A DNA stretch of 64,000 bases from Neobacillus cucumis (GTDB taxonomy: Bacteria; Bacillota; Bacilli; Bacillales; Cytobacillaceae). The notes beneath the pieces were generated by a model, which was given only the letters and a program-made list of their open reading frames with translations, had not been told where the DNA came from and made no database searches. Location: positions 1 to 64,000 of the forward strand of contig NZ_JAFBEX010000015.1 of NCBI RefSeq assembly GCF_016908975.1, given 5' to 3'. Made by a program: the position numbers and the translations under genes. This document shows, piece by piece, positions 50,117 through 60,137 of this stretch; the first letter of the stretch is position 1, and every line of letters starts with the position of its first letter.

Positions 50117-53100
50117 GTGAGAGCCATTATTAAGGGTAAATGGTTTATTCTTATTACTTGGTTAGTTGTTATCGTTGGGTTATTTATGGTGGCACCAAAT
50201 ATGGAATCACTCGTCCGTGAAAAGGGACAAATTTCTGTTCCAGATGGATATTCATCAACACTTGCATCAAAGATTCTTAAGGATGTTCAGTCACATGAAA
50301 ATAAAGGCAGTGATTTACAAACAGCCCTCGTCTTCCATAGTAATAAAAAGCTAACGGAAGATGATTATAAAATTGCCGAAAGCGCCGTCAACACACTTGA
50401 AGCAGAGAAAAATAAACTAGGCATAACTGAAATTCTTACTCATTTTAAGCAAGAGGAATTAAAGGATCAATTGGTTTCAAAAGATGGGAAAACGATTCTC
50501 GTCTCTGTCAAAGTAACGGCTAATGGACGAGAAGCAAAAGAAATTTCTAAGGAATTGTATCAAGCTATTGATAACGTTAAACTGGATCATTATTATACCG
50601 GAAACTGGATCATTAGTGAGGATTTAGTTACAAATTCACAGGAAGGCTTAAAAAAAACGGAAGGGATTACAGTGGGTTTCATTTTAGTAGTTCTTTTGCT
50701 AGTGTTCAGATCAATAGTAGCTCCTATTATTCCATTGGTGACAGTTGGATTCACCTATTTAACGGCACAATCCATTGTCGGGTTATTAGTTGATCACTTC
50801 CATTTTCCTTTATCAACCTTTACACAAACCTTCTTAGTGGCGATTCTATTTGGTATCGGAACAGATTATTGCATACTACTCTTAAGCCGCTTTAAAGAAG
50901 AAATGGCAACCCATGAAAGTGTTACAGATGCTATAGTAGAAACCTACCGGACAGCAGGAAAAACAGTGTTCTTCAGCGGTATTGCTGTCATGATTGGATT
51001 TGCATCGATCGGTCTTTCCACCTTCCAGCTTTATAAGTCGGCAGCTGCTGTAGCTGTTGGAGTCGCCGTTCTGTTACTTGCATTATTAACAATTGTTCCC
51101 TTCTTTATGGCTGTACTTGGAAAGAAACTTTATTGGCCATCAAAGGGTCAACTTGAACATAGTGAAAGTAAAATCTGGGGCGCCATGGCTAAATTTGCAT
51201 TATCACGCCCTTTATTGGCATTTATCCTTGTTGTGGTTGTTTCAGTACCCTTTTTATTTACCTACCAAGATCAGATATCATTTAACTCCCTAGAAGAAAT
51301 TAGCGATAATTATCCATCAATAAAAGGATTCAATCTTATCGCCGATTCTTTTGGACCAGGTGAATCAATGCCAACCCAAATCGTCATTAAGAATGATGAT
51401 AAACTAAATACTTCCGACTATATTTCATTAACTGAAAAAATCAGCCAAGAACTGTTAAAGGTAAACAATGTAAAAACAGTTCGTTCTGTCACGCGTCCAA
51501 CAGGCAAACCAATTGATGATTTTTATCTATCAAAGCAAGTCGGAAGTGTCGGGAATGGTATAGGTCAAGGAAATGATGGGATTAGAAAAATTAGCGACGG
51601 ACTTGCACAGGCCGGCAAGCAGATGGCGGCAAATCAGCCTAAAATGCAAGAGGCTACAGATGGAATCAGCCAATTAATCACCGGAACAAACCAACTTAAA
51701 ACCGGGATGGGCTCCCTTCAAGATGGACTGACCAGAATTCAAAATGGATTAAAGGACAGCACCATGGGGACATCCGAAGCACGCAAAGGTTTAGAAGAGA
51801 TTAAATCTCAATCTGAAAAACTACTAACCGGATACACACAATTATTAGAAGGTTACAGGGCTGCAAGTAAAGGCCTTGGCACACTTAAAGGCCATTATGA
51901 TGAAATTGCCGGCGGACTAAGCGTTATCCACCAAAACCTCGTGAATACAGACCAAGCTTTTGCCAACCTAGAAAAACAATATGCAGACATCGCTCAAAAT
52001 AAAAGCTATCAAACTATAAAAATGACCGTTGCAGGGGTAAAAACGGCTACCGATGCTTCTGTGAAAGACCCGAGGATATCACTTGTAACAAGTTTAAAGA
52101 CCTTAAATGCCGGATTAAAGAGTGCACAAGATGGGATTGATATCGCCAATCAGAACCTATCGAAAATGATTGTTGGTCAAGGACAGTTGATTAATGGAAT
52201 GAATCAGTTGATTAATGGGATTAACCAACTCGAAAATGGACTTGATCAAATGGAGAAAGGTCAAGGAACCGCCATTAGCAACCTGCCTAAATTTACTGAC
52301 GGTCTAGATGGAATCCAAAATGGACAGCAGCAGCTTCTTACAGGGTTCCAAGACATTGGTGGACAGATAACTAAACTATCAGACGGATTAAACCAAAGTG
52401 CAGACGGGTTAAAAAGCGTCTCAAATGGTCTTAATTCTGCACAGGACTATCTATTAGATGTTTCGAAACAAAAGCAAAATGGCTTTTATATTCCTCAGAC
52501 TGTCCTAGATGGTAAGGATTTTGAAAAAGTACTAGATTCCTATATGTCCAAGGATCGGAAAGTGATGACAATGGATGTCATCTTTAATAAAAACCCATAC
52601 TCCAATGCAGCAATTAACAGCGTATCAGACATCCAACAGGCGGTATATCGGGCTGTGAAGGATACAAAGCTTGAAAACGCAAATATTGAAGTTGGGGGGG
52701 TATCCAGTTTGCAACATGACCTTAATACAATCTCAAAAGCTGATTATTCACGCACTGTCATTTTAATGCTTGCAGGGATTTGTATTATTTTGATTATCTT
52801 GCTTCGCTCACTCATTATGCCATTATATTTAATTGGGTCCCTAGTACTAACCTTTTATACCTCCATGGCTATTTCAGAATCTATTTTTGTTAATATACTT
52901 GGATATTCAGGTATAAGCTGGGCTGTTCCGTTTTTTGCCTTTGTTATTTTGATAGCACTTGGGATCGATTACAGTATATTCTTAATGGACCGCTTCAACG
53001 AATATAGGGATTTGCCAGTCCAACAAGCCATTCTCCTATCTATGAAAAAAATGGGAAGTGTAATTATTTCGGCGGCAGTCATCCTAGGCGGTACCTTTGC

Positions 53101-53284
53101 CGCCATGATGCCTTCGGGAGTCCTTTCTTTAGTAGAAATTGCAACCATTCTCTTAATTGGTTTGGCCTTGTACTCTCTTGTCATACTTCCATTATTCGTA
53201 CCTGTCATGGTTAAAACATTTGGTCAAGCGAACTGGTGGCCATTTATCAAAAATGATGATCGCAGCATGAATCATAACCAATAA
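50117..53284 (+). CDS. MmpL/YdfJ-type RND exporter
   Basis: 1055 residues, two copies of a six-helix bundle (SSD-like) with GIGTDYCILLLSRFKEE (about 255) and ALGIDYSIFLMDRFNEY (about 955), the conserved MMPL motifs. Between them is a large extracytoplasmic insert (about 475-790) of repeats such as LKTGMGSLQDGL and INGMNQLINGINQLENGLDQ with coiled-coil-like heptads. MmpL proteins export lipids or antimicrobials by proton flux. The start is GTG, 3 bp after marR. Confidence 0.88.
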   Translation: MRAIIKGKWFILITWLVVIVGLFMVAPNMESLVREKGQISVPDGYSSTLASKILKDVQSHENKGSDLQTALVFHSNKKLTEDDYKIAESAVNTLEAEKNKLGITEILTHFKQEELKDQLVSKDGKTILVSVKVTANGREAKEISKELYQAIDNVKLDHYYTGNWIISEDLVTNSQEGLKKTEGITVGFILVVLLLVFRSIVAPIIPLVTVGFTYLTAQSIVGLLVDHFHFPLSTFTQTFLVAILFGIGTDYCILLLSRFKEEMATHESVTDAIVETYRTAGKTVFFSGIAVMIGFASIGLSTFQLYKSAAAVAVGVAVLLLALLTIVPFFMAVLGKKLYWPSKGQLEHSESKIWGAMAKFALSRPLLAFILVVVVSVPFLFTYQDQISFNSLEEISDNYPSIKGFNLIADSFGPGESMPTQIVIKNDDKLNTSDYISLTEKISQELLKVNNVKTVRSVTRPTGKPIDDFYLSKQVGSVGNGIGQGNDGIRKISDGLAQAGKQMAANQPKMQEATDGISQLITGTNQLKTGMGSLQDGLTRIQNGLKDSTMGTSEARKGLEEIKSQSEKLLTGYTQLLEGYRAASKGLGTLKGHYDEIAGGLSVIHQNLVNTDQAFANLEKQYADIAQNKSYQTIKMTVAGVKTATDASVKDPRISLVTSLKTLNAGLKSAQDGIDIANQNLSKMIVGQGQLINGMNQLINGINQLENGLDQMEKGQGTAISNLPKFTDGLDGIQNGQQQLLTGFQDIGGQITKLSDGLNQSADGLKSVSNGLNSAQDYLLDVSKQKQNGFYIPQTVLDGKDFEKVLDSYMSKDRKVMTMDVIFNKNPYSNAAINSVSDIQQAVYRAVKDTKLENANIEVGGVSSLQHDLNTISKADYSRTVILMLAGICIILIILLRSLIMPLYLIGSLVLTFYTSMAISESIFVNILGYSGISWAVPFFAFVILIALGIDYSIFLMDRFNEYRDLPVQQAILLSMKKMGSVIISAAVILGGTFAAMMPSGVLSLVEIATILLIGLALYSLVILPLFVPVMVKTFGQANWWPFIKNDDRSMNHNQ

Positions 53285-53288
53285 CAAT

Positions 53289-53320
53289 AAGCACACTGTC
53301 CTAGTTGGTCAGTGTGCTTT
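53289..53320 (+). terminator. Terminator of the marR-mmpL unit
   Basis: AAGCACACTG and CAGTGTGCTT arms with TTCTTTT after them. Confidence 0.85.
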
Positions 53321-53459
53321 TCTTTTGCCAATTTTGAAACTAAATCCACTCTTGATTCGTACAGAAAAGAGCAGTATTAATCAAACTACAAATTTTCCTC
53401 TACAAGCATTTACGTTTATAATGTACATAGGAACAAATTGGAAAAAGGAGTGAAACATA

Positions 53460-54869
53460 GTGGGTGTTACTCTAAGTAAGGGGCAAAAGGTCGATTTAAC
53501 GAAATCTTACCCAGGGCTTGAGAAAGTAGTAGTCGGACTAGGATGGAATATAAGCCATGCTGGTTCTAATTTTGATTTGGATGCCTCCGCCTTTTTATTA
53601 AGTGCTTCAGGACAAGTTAACAGTGACCAAGATTTTGTTTTTTACAATAACCCGTTGGGTGGAAATGGTTCGATTGTATATAGCGGTGATAACCGGATTG
53701 GTTCAGGTGTTCGTGATGATGAGCAAATAAGGATCGATTTACTAAAAGTTCCTGACCATATCCATCGAATTGCTTTTACCATAACCATTCATGATGCTCA
53801 AGCAAAACAGCAAAATTTTGGCCAAATCTCGGATTCTTATGTTCGTATTTTCAATGAGCTTACCAATGAGGAGTTATTGCGTTTTAATCTTGGCAGAGAT
53901 TTTACGGTCGAAACAGCCATTGTCGCGGCAGAAATATACCGCCATCAAGGTGAATGGAAGTTTAATGCGATTGCAAGCGGTTTTCAAGGTGGACTAGCAG
54001 CGTTATGCCGAAACTTTGGCGTTACAGTGGATGACCCGCCTCAAAATACACAAGCAAATCTGCCAATCCATCAACAGGTGAATAATAATCAACCAAATTA
54101 TGTTAGCACAAATCAACAAGGCCAAACCAACTTTGATCCCTACCGACAAAACCAGTTCAATCAAAGTTCAAACCAGCCAGCATATGGGTATCCGCAAACG
54201 AACTATTCTGCACCACCTAGCCATTCCTCTTATGCTGGTGATGATATTATGTGCCCGCGCTGCCATTCAACCAATGTAAGTACTGGAAAAAAAGGGTTCG
54301 GTATAGGGAAGGCAGCGATTGGCGGGTTAATTCTTGGACCAGTAGGATTACTAGGAGGTTTTCTCGGAAAAAATCAATTAAAGTTTACCTGTAATCACTG
54401 CGGCAGTTCATGGTCCCCTTCTCAAACAGATTATATGGAATGGGCCAATAATCAAAAAAAACGAGCACAAGAATTGTTCTATCGCTATAAAAGTCAAGAC
54501 CTCCTGGATGCGGTCGTTGCGGCTTGTGCATTAGTGGCGATGGCGGATGGTCATTTAGATCCATCAGAGCGGCAGAAAATGATGGATTTTGTCAATCAAA
54601 GTGAAGAGTTACGAGTATTTGAAACCGCCAAGGTGATTCAGAAATTCAATCATTTTGTGTCAAGAATGGAACAAGACAGGATGATGGGCCGTGCGGATGC
54701 ATTCCGTGCTTTGGCTAAAATTAGGACAAAGCCTGAAATTGCCCGGTTAGTTGCCCGATACTGCATTGCCATTGGCTATGCCGATGGGAACTTTGATCAA
54801 AATGAACAACAAATGGTTTCCGACATTTGCCGAGAGCTTGGTTTAAATCCTGCAGAGTTTCTTTCTTAA
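53460..54869 (+). CDS. TerD domain fused to zinc ribbon and TerB domain
   Basis: 469 residues. TerD (about 1-190): LSKGQKVDLTKS, LGWNISHAGSNFDLDASAFLL and FNNPLGGNGSIVYSGDNR-like calcium-binding stretch. A Gln/Asn-rich linker (about 195-260), then a zinc ribbon CPRCHSTN...CNHCGSSW (about 263-320), and a TerB-like helical domain (about 340-469: AVVAACALVAMADGHLDPSER and CIAIGYADGNFDQNEQQMVS with two acidic metal-type clusters). Linked to tellurite and stress resistance families; cytoplasmic. GTG start. This fusion order is less common than separate genes. Confidence 0.85.
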   Translation: MGVTLSKGQKVDLTKSYPGLEKVVVGLGWNISHAGSNFDLDASAFLLSASGQVNSDQDFVFYNNPLGGNGSIVYSGDNRIGSGVRDDEQIRIDLLKVPDHIHRIAFTITIHDAQAKQQNFGQISDSYVRIFNELTNEELLRFNLGRDFTVETAIVAAEIYRHQGEWKFNAIASGFQGGLAALCRNFGVTVDDPPQNTQANLPIHQQVNNNQPNYVSTNQQGQTNFDPYRQNQFNQSSNQPAYGYPQTNYSAPPSHSSYAGDDIMCPRCHSTNVSTGKKGFGIGKAAIGGLILGPVGLLGGFLGKNQLKFTCNHCGSSWSPSQTDYMEWANNQKKRAQELFYRYKSQDLLDAVVAACALVAMADGHLDPSERQKMMDFVNQSEELRVFETAKVIQKFNHFVSRMEQDRMMGRADAFRALAKIRTKPEIARLVARYCIAIGYADGNFDQNEQQMVSDICRELGLNPAEFLS

Positions 54870-54876
54870 AAACTGG

Positions 54877-54905
54877 AAAAAGCCTCCCTGCAAGGAGGCT
54901 TTTTC
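54877..54905. terminator. Bidirectional terminator
   Basis: AAAAAGCCTCC, loop CTGCAA, GGAGGCTTTTT. It ends the TerD fusion gene and the converging selB. Confidence 0.9.
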
Positions 54906-54909
54906 CTAT

Positions 54910-56793
54910 TTACTTAATCCAGATTCGTTTATTTTCAACGCGCTTGGTGAGCCCTTTTGCATCTAATCTTTCTAAGAAAGGGATCATGTATTTTCTTGAC
55001 AGATCGAGGACTTCCTTTGCATCCCCAACTTCAAATTCTGCGCCTGTCCCTCTTTGAAGTTTTTCAACTGCTTCATTATATACATCCCCATGATAAGCAA
55101 ATTGCTCATCCAATGCGGTAAGCAGGTTTTGGTCTTCCAGGAATTTTTTCAAATCATATGCAACCGCATTCGGAATGCCTGAAGCGGTAAAATAATCATT
55201 TAGGTTGCGTACCTTCAGTCCATCCCTTTTCAAATCACTTAGCAGTCCTTCAGTCCGCTTTGCCCAGCTTTTAGGTATATGGGGTACAAAGTCAGTTAGT
55301 AAGACAAATTGTCCCTTACGCTTAAAGGCACCATTACTAATTCCGTTTTCCACGACAAAATCAAGCAGGGATTTAGGAAACTTTTTTTGAAGGGTTTGAA
55401 TTAACTCCGCTTTATTGATTCCCATCTTCATCGGGTGGGTTTGATGAAATTCTTGAAGCTGGTCAAAAATATCTTCTTCCATCGATTCGATTAAGAGTTT
55501 AAGGGTATATTCCTTTCCATTGTACAGGACGAATTCCTGGTTAGCTAAATGCTTCTTTAATGTTGTTTCTTCAAGCGCAGTACGCTTAATCAGTTCAGTT
55601 AAAGAAAGACTTTTGGCCTCCATAAGTGCGGCCATAATCCGTTCTTTTGGCGTTCCTACTTTCTTCTTTTCAAGTTCTTCTATTGTCTGGTTACCGAAAC
55701 GATATTTATTTCCGCGCGGGTCAATGACCCACCCTCCCCCAATGGTTTCTTGAGGACTTGGACGCCTGAGAATAAAACGATCCCCGCGCTTTGTCAGAAT
55801 CTCATCTTCCAGTCGAAGCTGGCAAAGAATCTCGCCATTTTCTTCTTTAATTTCATTTCGGTCAAAAAATACAATCCGCCCCATTACTTCAGCTGTTCCA
55901 ATATGAAGTTTAATGGGCATGCGCTGCTTAATTAAATGTTCAAGTTCCTCGACTACCCGAATCACAACATCAACCGTTTTCGTCACAATAAAATGTTCAG
56001 AGGAAACTAAAACATCTCCCCGCTCTATTTCTTCCTTCGAAACACCCGAAATATTAATTGCTGCCCTTTGCCCTGCGAACGCCTTCATAGCCGGATGATG
56101 ATGGACCTGAATTTGCCTTGCTCTTACTTCAAGACCTTTGGGCATTATTTTTAAGACTTGTCCCTCTTCAACGTTCCCTTCATATACCGTACCACGTACT
56201 ACGGTCCCTTGCCCTTTTACAGTAAACACCTGATCAATCGGCATGCGAAACGCCCCTTTGGCATCACGCATTTCTTGTTCCTTTAATGTGTTAATTATTA
56301 ATTCTTTAATTTCATTAATCCCTTTTTTCGATAGACTATCCACTAAAACAAAAGGGGCACCCTTAAAGACAGTCCCAGTTAACTCTTCTAAAATATCATC
56401 TTTTACGAGATCTATGAATTCTTCATCCACCCGGTCTATTTTAGAAATGGCTACAATACCACTTTTAACACCTAAAAATTTTAATATATTAAGATGTTCC
56501 TTTGTTTGCGGCATCACACCTTCATCTGCTGCAACGACCAGTACCACCAGGTCGATTCCTGCTACACCAGCAATCATTTGACGAATAAAACGTTCATGCC
56601 CTGGAACATCAATAACAGAAATTTGAATTTCTTGGTCCTCATATAATGGAGCAAAGCCCAATTCAATCGAGATTTGCCGCGCCTTCTCTTCTTTTAAACG
56701 GTCCGTATCGACATTAGTCAATGCCTTTGTTAAGGACGTTTTTCCATGGTCAATATGACCAGCCATCCCAATCGTAAAATAACGTTTTTCCAA
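54910..56793 (-). CDS. selB: Selenocysteine-specific elongation factor SelB
   Basis: About 627 residues. G domain: GHIDHGKTSL, DVPGHERFI and SKIDRVDEE; domains 2 and 3; C-terminal winged helices (about 400-627) that bind the SECIS hairpin. The start MEKRYFTIGMAGHIDHGKT fits known SelB openings if TTG at 56793 is used (AAGGTG upstream); the frame opens at 56814. It brings Sec-tRNA to UGA codons. No selA, selD or tRNA-Sec gene is seen in the window, so the rest of the pathway must be elsewhere or absent. Confidence 0.92.
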   Translation of the reverse strand: MEKRYFTIGMAGHIDHGKTSLTKALTNVDTDRLKEEKARQISIELGFAPLYEDQEIQISVIDVPGHERFIRQMIAGVAGIDLVVLVVAADEGVMPQTKEHLNILKFLGVKSGIVAISKIDRVDEEFIDLVKDDILEELTGTVFKGAPFVLVDSLSKKGINEIKELIINTLKEQEMRDAKGAFRMPIDQVFTVKGQGTVVRGTVYEGNVEEGQVLKIMPKGLEVRARQIQVHHHPAMKAFAGQRAAINISGVSKEEIERGDVLVSSEHFIVTKTVDVVIRVVEELEHLIKQRMPIKLHIGTAEVMGRIVFFDRNEIKEENGEILCQLRLEDEILTKRGDRFILRRPSPQETIGGGWVIDPRGNKYRFGNQTIEELEKKKVGTPKERIMAALMEAKSLSLTELIKRTALEETTLKKHLANQEFVLYNGKEYTLKLLIESMEEDIFDQLQEFHQTHPMKMGINKAELIQTLQKKFPKSLLDFVVENGISNGAFKRKGQFVLLTDFVPHIPKSWAKRTEGLLSDLKRDGLKVRNLNDYFTASGIPNAVAYDLKKFLEDQNLLTALDEQFAYHGDVYNEAVEKLQRGTGAEFEVGDAKEVLDLSRKYMIPFLERLDAKGLTKRVENKRIWIK

Positions 56794-56973
56794 GATTAGC
56801 ACCTTCTTAATCATTCTACCATTCTACTGTAGCCTTTAATGGGGATTCTTTCAAGCAACTTTTTCACACAAATGAACGCTTTTTCACGATTCCTCCACAT
56901 TATCATCGTCCACATTTATTCTTGATATGCTATGTTGAAGTAGTGAGACTTATACAACAAGGGACGAAGACAA

Positions 56974-57360
56974 ATGAAAAAAATATTGATAACAATGCTG
57001 ACTTCTATCTTACTCTTTGCCGGCTGTCAGAGCCATGATACGAAGAAAAGTGATACTAACCTTCCCAATGCAGTGCACAAAAAAACAAAGGAAACCAGAT
57101 CTCTCCAATCTTTTCCATATCCAAATTTACTTGCGGAAGACGACAATATCTATTCACTTTTAGTAATTGGAGCAAGTGATGAGCAAGCACCCATTGAACA
57201 AAATCAAAATATCACCAAACATGTAAAAAGTATTTTGAGTTTACCCACTGCAGAAATGGCACATCAAGCCTACCCGAAACTTGAATTCAACACGAAGATT
57301 TCCTACATGCTCTTTGACAACAGCAGGTTGGTGTATCAATCAAAAAACTTAAAAGACTAA
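56974..57360 (+). CDS. Small lipoprotein
   Basis: 128 residues with lipobox LLFAGCQS (Cys about residue 18), a Lys/Asn/Thr-rich linker and a C-terminal part with NIYSLLVIGASDEQAPIEQN. Family unknown. A weak ribosome site precedes ATG. Confidence 0.7.
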   Translation: MKKILITMLTSILLFAGCQSHDTKKSDTNLPNAVHKKTKETRSLQSFPYPNLLAEDDNIYSLLVIGASDEQAPIEQNQNITKHVKSILSLPTAEMAHQAYPKLEFNTKISYMLFDNSRLVYQSKNLKD

Positions 57361-57502
57361 CTACCTATTTAGTAAAAAATTCTTCAGTTCACTAAAACCA
57401 AAATCTTCTGGTCAGATTGTCGAGAAAGGGTATATTTCTCGGCAAATTTTTTATTTTGTCAGTATCTAAATACTAAATCATTGATTGCCACACACTTGGG
57501 CC

Positions 57503-57838
57503 TGTTGATTTCCGCTCCGGACACTCGCTTTCCGCGGGGAGGTCGTCCTGGAGCCTCCTCGGCGCTTTGGCGGAGGGCACTGAAAAAGTTCTTTTCTGTT
57601 TAATAATGAAATTTCCGAAAAACCTAATCCCAAAATTTCACCGTTTTCCAATATCAAAGTGGGGGAATTCAGTCTATTTTACCACTAATTATAAACTGGA
57701 AGTGGGGATGGAATTTTCAGGAATTAGTTTCGCATTAAATTTCACAGACTTTTTCAGTGGCCTCGCTTTGGCGCCTGCGGGGTCTCAAGTGCCCTCTACA
57801 TCCCGCAGGAGTCGAGTGTCCTTCGCTCCAATCAACAG
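57503..57838. repeat. Dispersed Bacillus repeat, copy 1 (split by a MITE)
   Basis: Starts TGTTGATTTCCGCTCCGG and ends GCTCCAATCAACA, so its ends are inverted repeats. The middle carries CCTCCTCGGCGCTTTGGCG and CGCCTGCGGGGTCTC. Typical high-copy Bacillaceae repeat; a MITE at 57573-57764 splits it. Confidence 0.8.
57573..57764. mobile_element. MITE with 9-bp target duplication
   Basis: 192 bp. Left end GAGGGCACTGAAAAAGT and right end (reversed) GAGGCCACTGAAAAAGT match at 16 of 17. The 9-bp GCTTTGGCG occurs on both sides (57564-57572, 57765-57773). No coding capacity. The ends resemble those I recall for IS1182-family elements. Confidence 0.8.
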
Positions 57839-58111
57839 GGAGGCAAGTCAACCTAATGTATTGCAACTCACTTTTTCTAACTTTGCCAAGTGTGTTGCAA
57901 TCTTTTTTATATTTTGGCAGGCTGCGTAAGAAGAGCCTGTTCACTTGCGTTCTTCAATCCCCGTAACCGGCAATAACGAAGCCCGTGCAGCTCTTCCCGA
58001 GTCTGCGAAGCTTCGCTCAATCTTTTCCTTTCTAAGACTTGTATTCTCTATAACCCTCACGAGTTGTTGTTCTGTATGTTAATTCCTGGTTATTAGGGCA
58101 AATGTTTTGGA

Positions 58112-58279
58112 TTCAAGGTAGAAGCGGTAGCTCTGGATTCATGTTATCTCACTAACCCTATTTGTAAGGGGCTTTCTGATCGTAAAATTTTTGGAGTTAT
58201 TGCTCATAGAAGGTTTCATCCTACTACTGGTTTTTTCCCTAAATGGAAATTTACATATGAAAAAGAACAAGATATATAA
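58112..58279 (+). pseudogene. IS1182-like transposase remnant
   Basis: About 55 codons reading FKVEAVALDSCYLTNPICKG and then HPTTGFFPKWKFTYEKEQD, the transposase pattern of the IS1182 family (DSGYLT... and GFFPK...FVYD). No start or catalytic Glu region is present and the frame ends in a stop. Together with the MITE it shows past IS1182 activity here. Confidence 0.65.
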
Positions 58280-58389
58280 TGGATACAAATTCATATTCAT
58301 TTTGGCTAGACTCTTTCGGCTTAAACATTGAATTCACCACGTCTTTTTAATATTTATTAGTTCAGTTGAAGTCCTTATTGTAAACACTC

Positions 58390-58521
58390 TGTTGATTGGT
58401 GCGGAAGGCACGAAGACTCCTGCGGGAGTACGGGACAGGGGAGACCCCACAGGTGCTTTAGCGCCGAGGAGGGTCCTCGGCACGCCCGCGAACCGCTTGT
58501 GCCTGGAGCGCCAATCAACAG
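58390..58521. repeat. Dispersed Bacillus repeat, copy 2
   Basis: 132 bp, TGTTGATTGG to GCCAATCAACA, inverted relative to copy 1. The remainder of 57361-58815 holds only a possible hairpin near 57425 and the elements listed here. Confidence 0.8.
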
Positions 58522-58734
58522 ACTTGTTGAGAACCCAAATATACTAATAATATTTTAACAAATTAACGCAGTGAATTGTTAAAGTGATTGAATAAAATAA
58601 TTGGATGTCGAGAGTTTTTCGACAGCCTGAAAACCAGATTCTTCTGGTTTTTTCTTTTTTTTCGAAATAATTCAAAATAAATAGGCAAAAGTATACACAA
58701 ATTTAGCTATTTTTATTATAATAAATCTAAAGAA

Positions 58735-58749
58735 TTTGCACGAATGCAA
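58735..58749. promoter_or_regulatory. Candidate MntR operator
   Basis: TTTGCA-CGAA-TGCAA is an inverted repeat about 70 bp before the mntH start. It is roughly similar in layout to MntR boxes (TTTGC..GCAAA type) but does not match exactly. Confidence 0.35.
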
Positions 58750-58815
58750 CTTTTGTTGATTAGCGAACAAACCTTGCGCCTATGAAAAACAAACTGAGAG
58801 AAAGGATGGTGTCTT

Positions 58816-60120
58816 ATGAGCCAGACTAATTCAATTGCAGTTGATAAGGCTCGGGCAACAGAACATAAAACCGTTACTGCTGCAAGGGATGCCATAAATG
58901 GAAAAGTAAAAGGAATCCGAGCATTATTACCCTTCCTTGGTCCAGCCTTTATTGCATCGATTGCTTATGTAGACCCGGGTAACTTTGCCACTAATATTCA
59001 AAGTGGTGCCCGTTTTGGATATAAAATGCTTTGGGTTATTGTTTTAGCAAACCTAATGGCTTTGCTCCTTCAAAATATGTCAGCTAAGCTTGGGATCGCC
59101 ACTGGAAAGAGTTTGCCGGAGATCTGTCGAGACCGAATGCCAAAATGGCTAACGATGATCATGTGGATTGTTTCGGAGCTTGCCGCAATGGCAACCGACC
59201 TTGCCGAATTTTTAGGTGCCACACTCGCTCTTAATTTACTTGCGGGAATCCCTATGCTGTATGCCACGCTCATCACTGGTGTCGTCACCTATTTAATCCT
59301 GATGCTCGAAAAATTTGGTTTCAGGCCATTAGAAAAATTTATCGCTGCCTTTGCCATGTTAATCGGCTTATGCTATTTGGTGGAAACCTTACTATCACAG
59401 CCTGATTTTTCGCAAATCGCCTATCATAGTGTGGTTCCATGGCTCGGCAATAGTGAAAGTATCATGCTTGCCGTTGGGGTAATTGGTGCCACGGTTATGC
59501 CGCACGCGATATATTTACATTCAAGTTTAACCCAAAATCGAATTGTGCCTAGAAACGATCAGGAAAAGATTAAAATCCAAAAGTTTAGTACAAAAGAGAT
59601 TATTATTGCGATGACATTAGCAGGGTTTGTTAATCTTGCCATGATGTATATGGCAGCTTCTGTTTTTAACACAACTGGTCAAAGCCATGTTGCTGATTTG
59701 ACAACAGCTTATCATACCCTTACACCACTGTTAGGTTCGGCTGCCGCTAGTGTTTTTCTAATCTCCTTACTTGCATCAGGTCTTTCGAGTTCAGTAGTCG
59801 GAACAATGGCTGGCCAAGTGATTATGCAGGGATTCGTTGGCTTCAGCATTCCATTATGGATCCGCCGATTAGTAACCATGGCTCCAACTGTTATTATCGT
59901 CGCACTTGGTGTCGATCCGACCCAGACACTAATTATAAGTCAAGTCATCCTAAGTGCGGTCTTGCCGTTTCCTATTATCGCTTTGATTTATTTCACTCAG
60001 AAGAAAGAACTAATGGGTGTTCTTACAAATAAGCGAATCACCACAATTCTTTCGTCTCTCTTTGCCTTAATCATCCTAGGTCTAAATATTTGGATGGTTA
60101 TACAAATGATAATGGGTTGA
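58816..60120 (+). CDS. mntH: Nramp-family Mn2+/Fe2+ transporter (MntH)
   Basis: 434 residues, 11 membrane helices. TM1 holds DPGNFATNIQSGA and TM6 MPHAIYLHSSLTQ, the metal-binding DPGN and MPH motifs. It imports Mn2+ (and Fe2+) with protons. AAAGGATGG precedes ATG. A candidate MntR palindrome lies upstream. Confidence 0.93.
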   Translation: MSQTNSIAVDKARATEHKTVTAARDAINGKVKGIRALLPFLGPAFIASIAYVDPGNFATNIQSGARFGYKMLWVIVLANLMALLLQNMSAKLGIATGKSLPEICRDRMPKWLTMIMWIVSELAAMATDLAEFLGATLALNLLAGIPMLYATLITGVVTYLILMLEKFGFRPLEKFIAAFAMLIGLCYLVETLLSQPDFSQIAYHSVVPWLGNSESIMLAVGVIGATVMPHAIYLHSSLTQNRIVPRNDQEKIKIQKFSTKEIIIAMTLAGFVNLAMMYMAASVFNTTGQSHVADLTTAYHTLTPLLGSAAASVFLISLLASGLSSSVVGTMAGQVIMQGFVGFSIPLWIRRLVTMAPTVIIVALGVDPTQTLIISQVILSAVLPFPIIALIYFTQKKELMGVLTNKRITTILSSLFALIILGLNIWMVIQMIMG

Positions 60121-60137
60121 ATATTTAAACCGTTAAA

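Noticed and set aside
56820..56973. tRNA-Sec gene or SECIS element near selB
   Set aside because: No acceptor-stem pairing of a tRNA-Sec type or SECIS-like hairpin could be found by eye.
57567..57929. 120-codon plus-strand frame
   Set aside because: It crosses the MITE and both halves of a dispersed repeat; its codons are explained by those elements.
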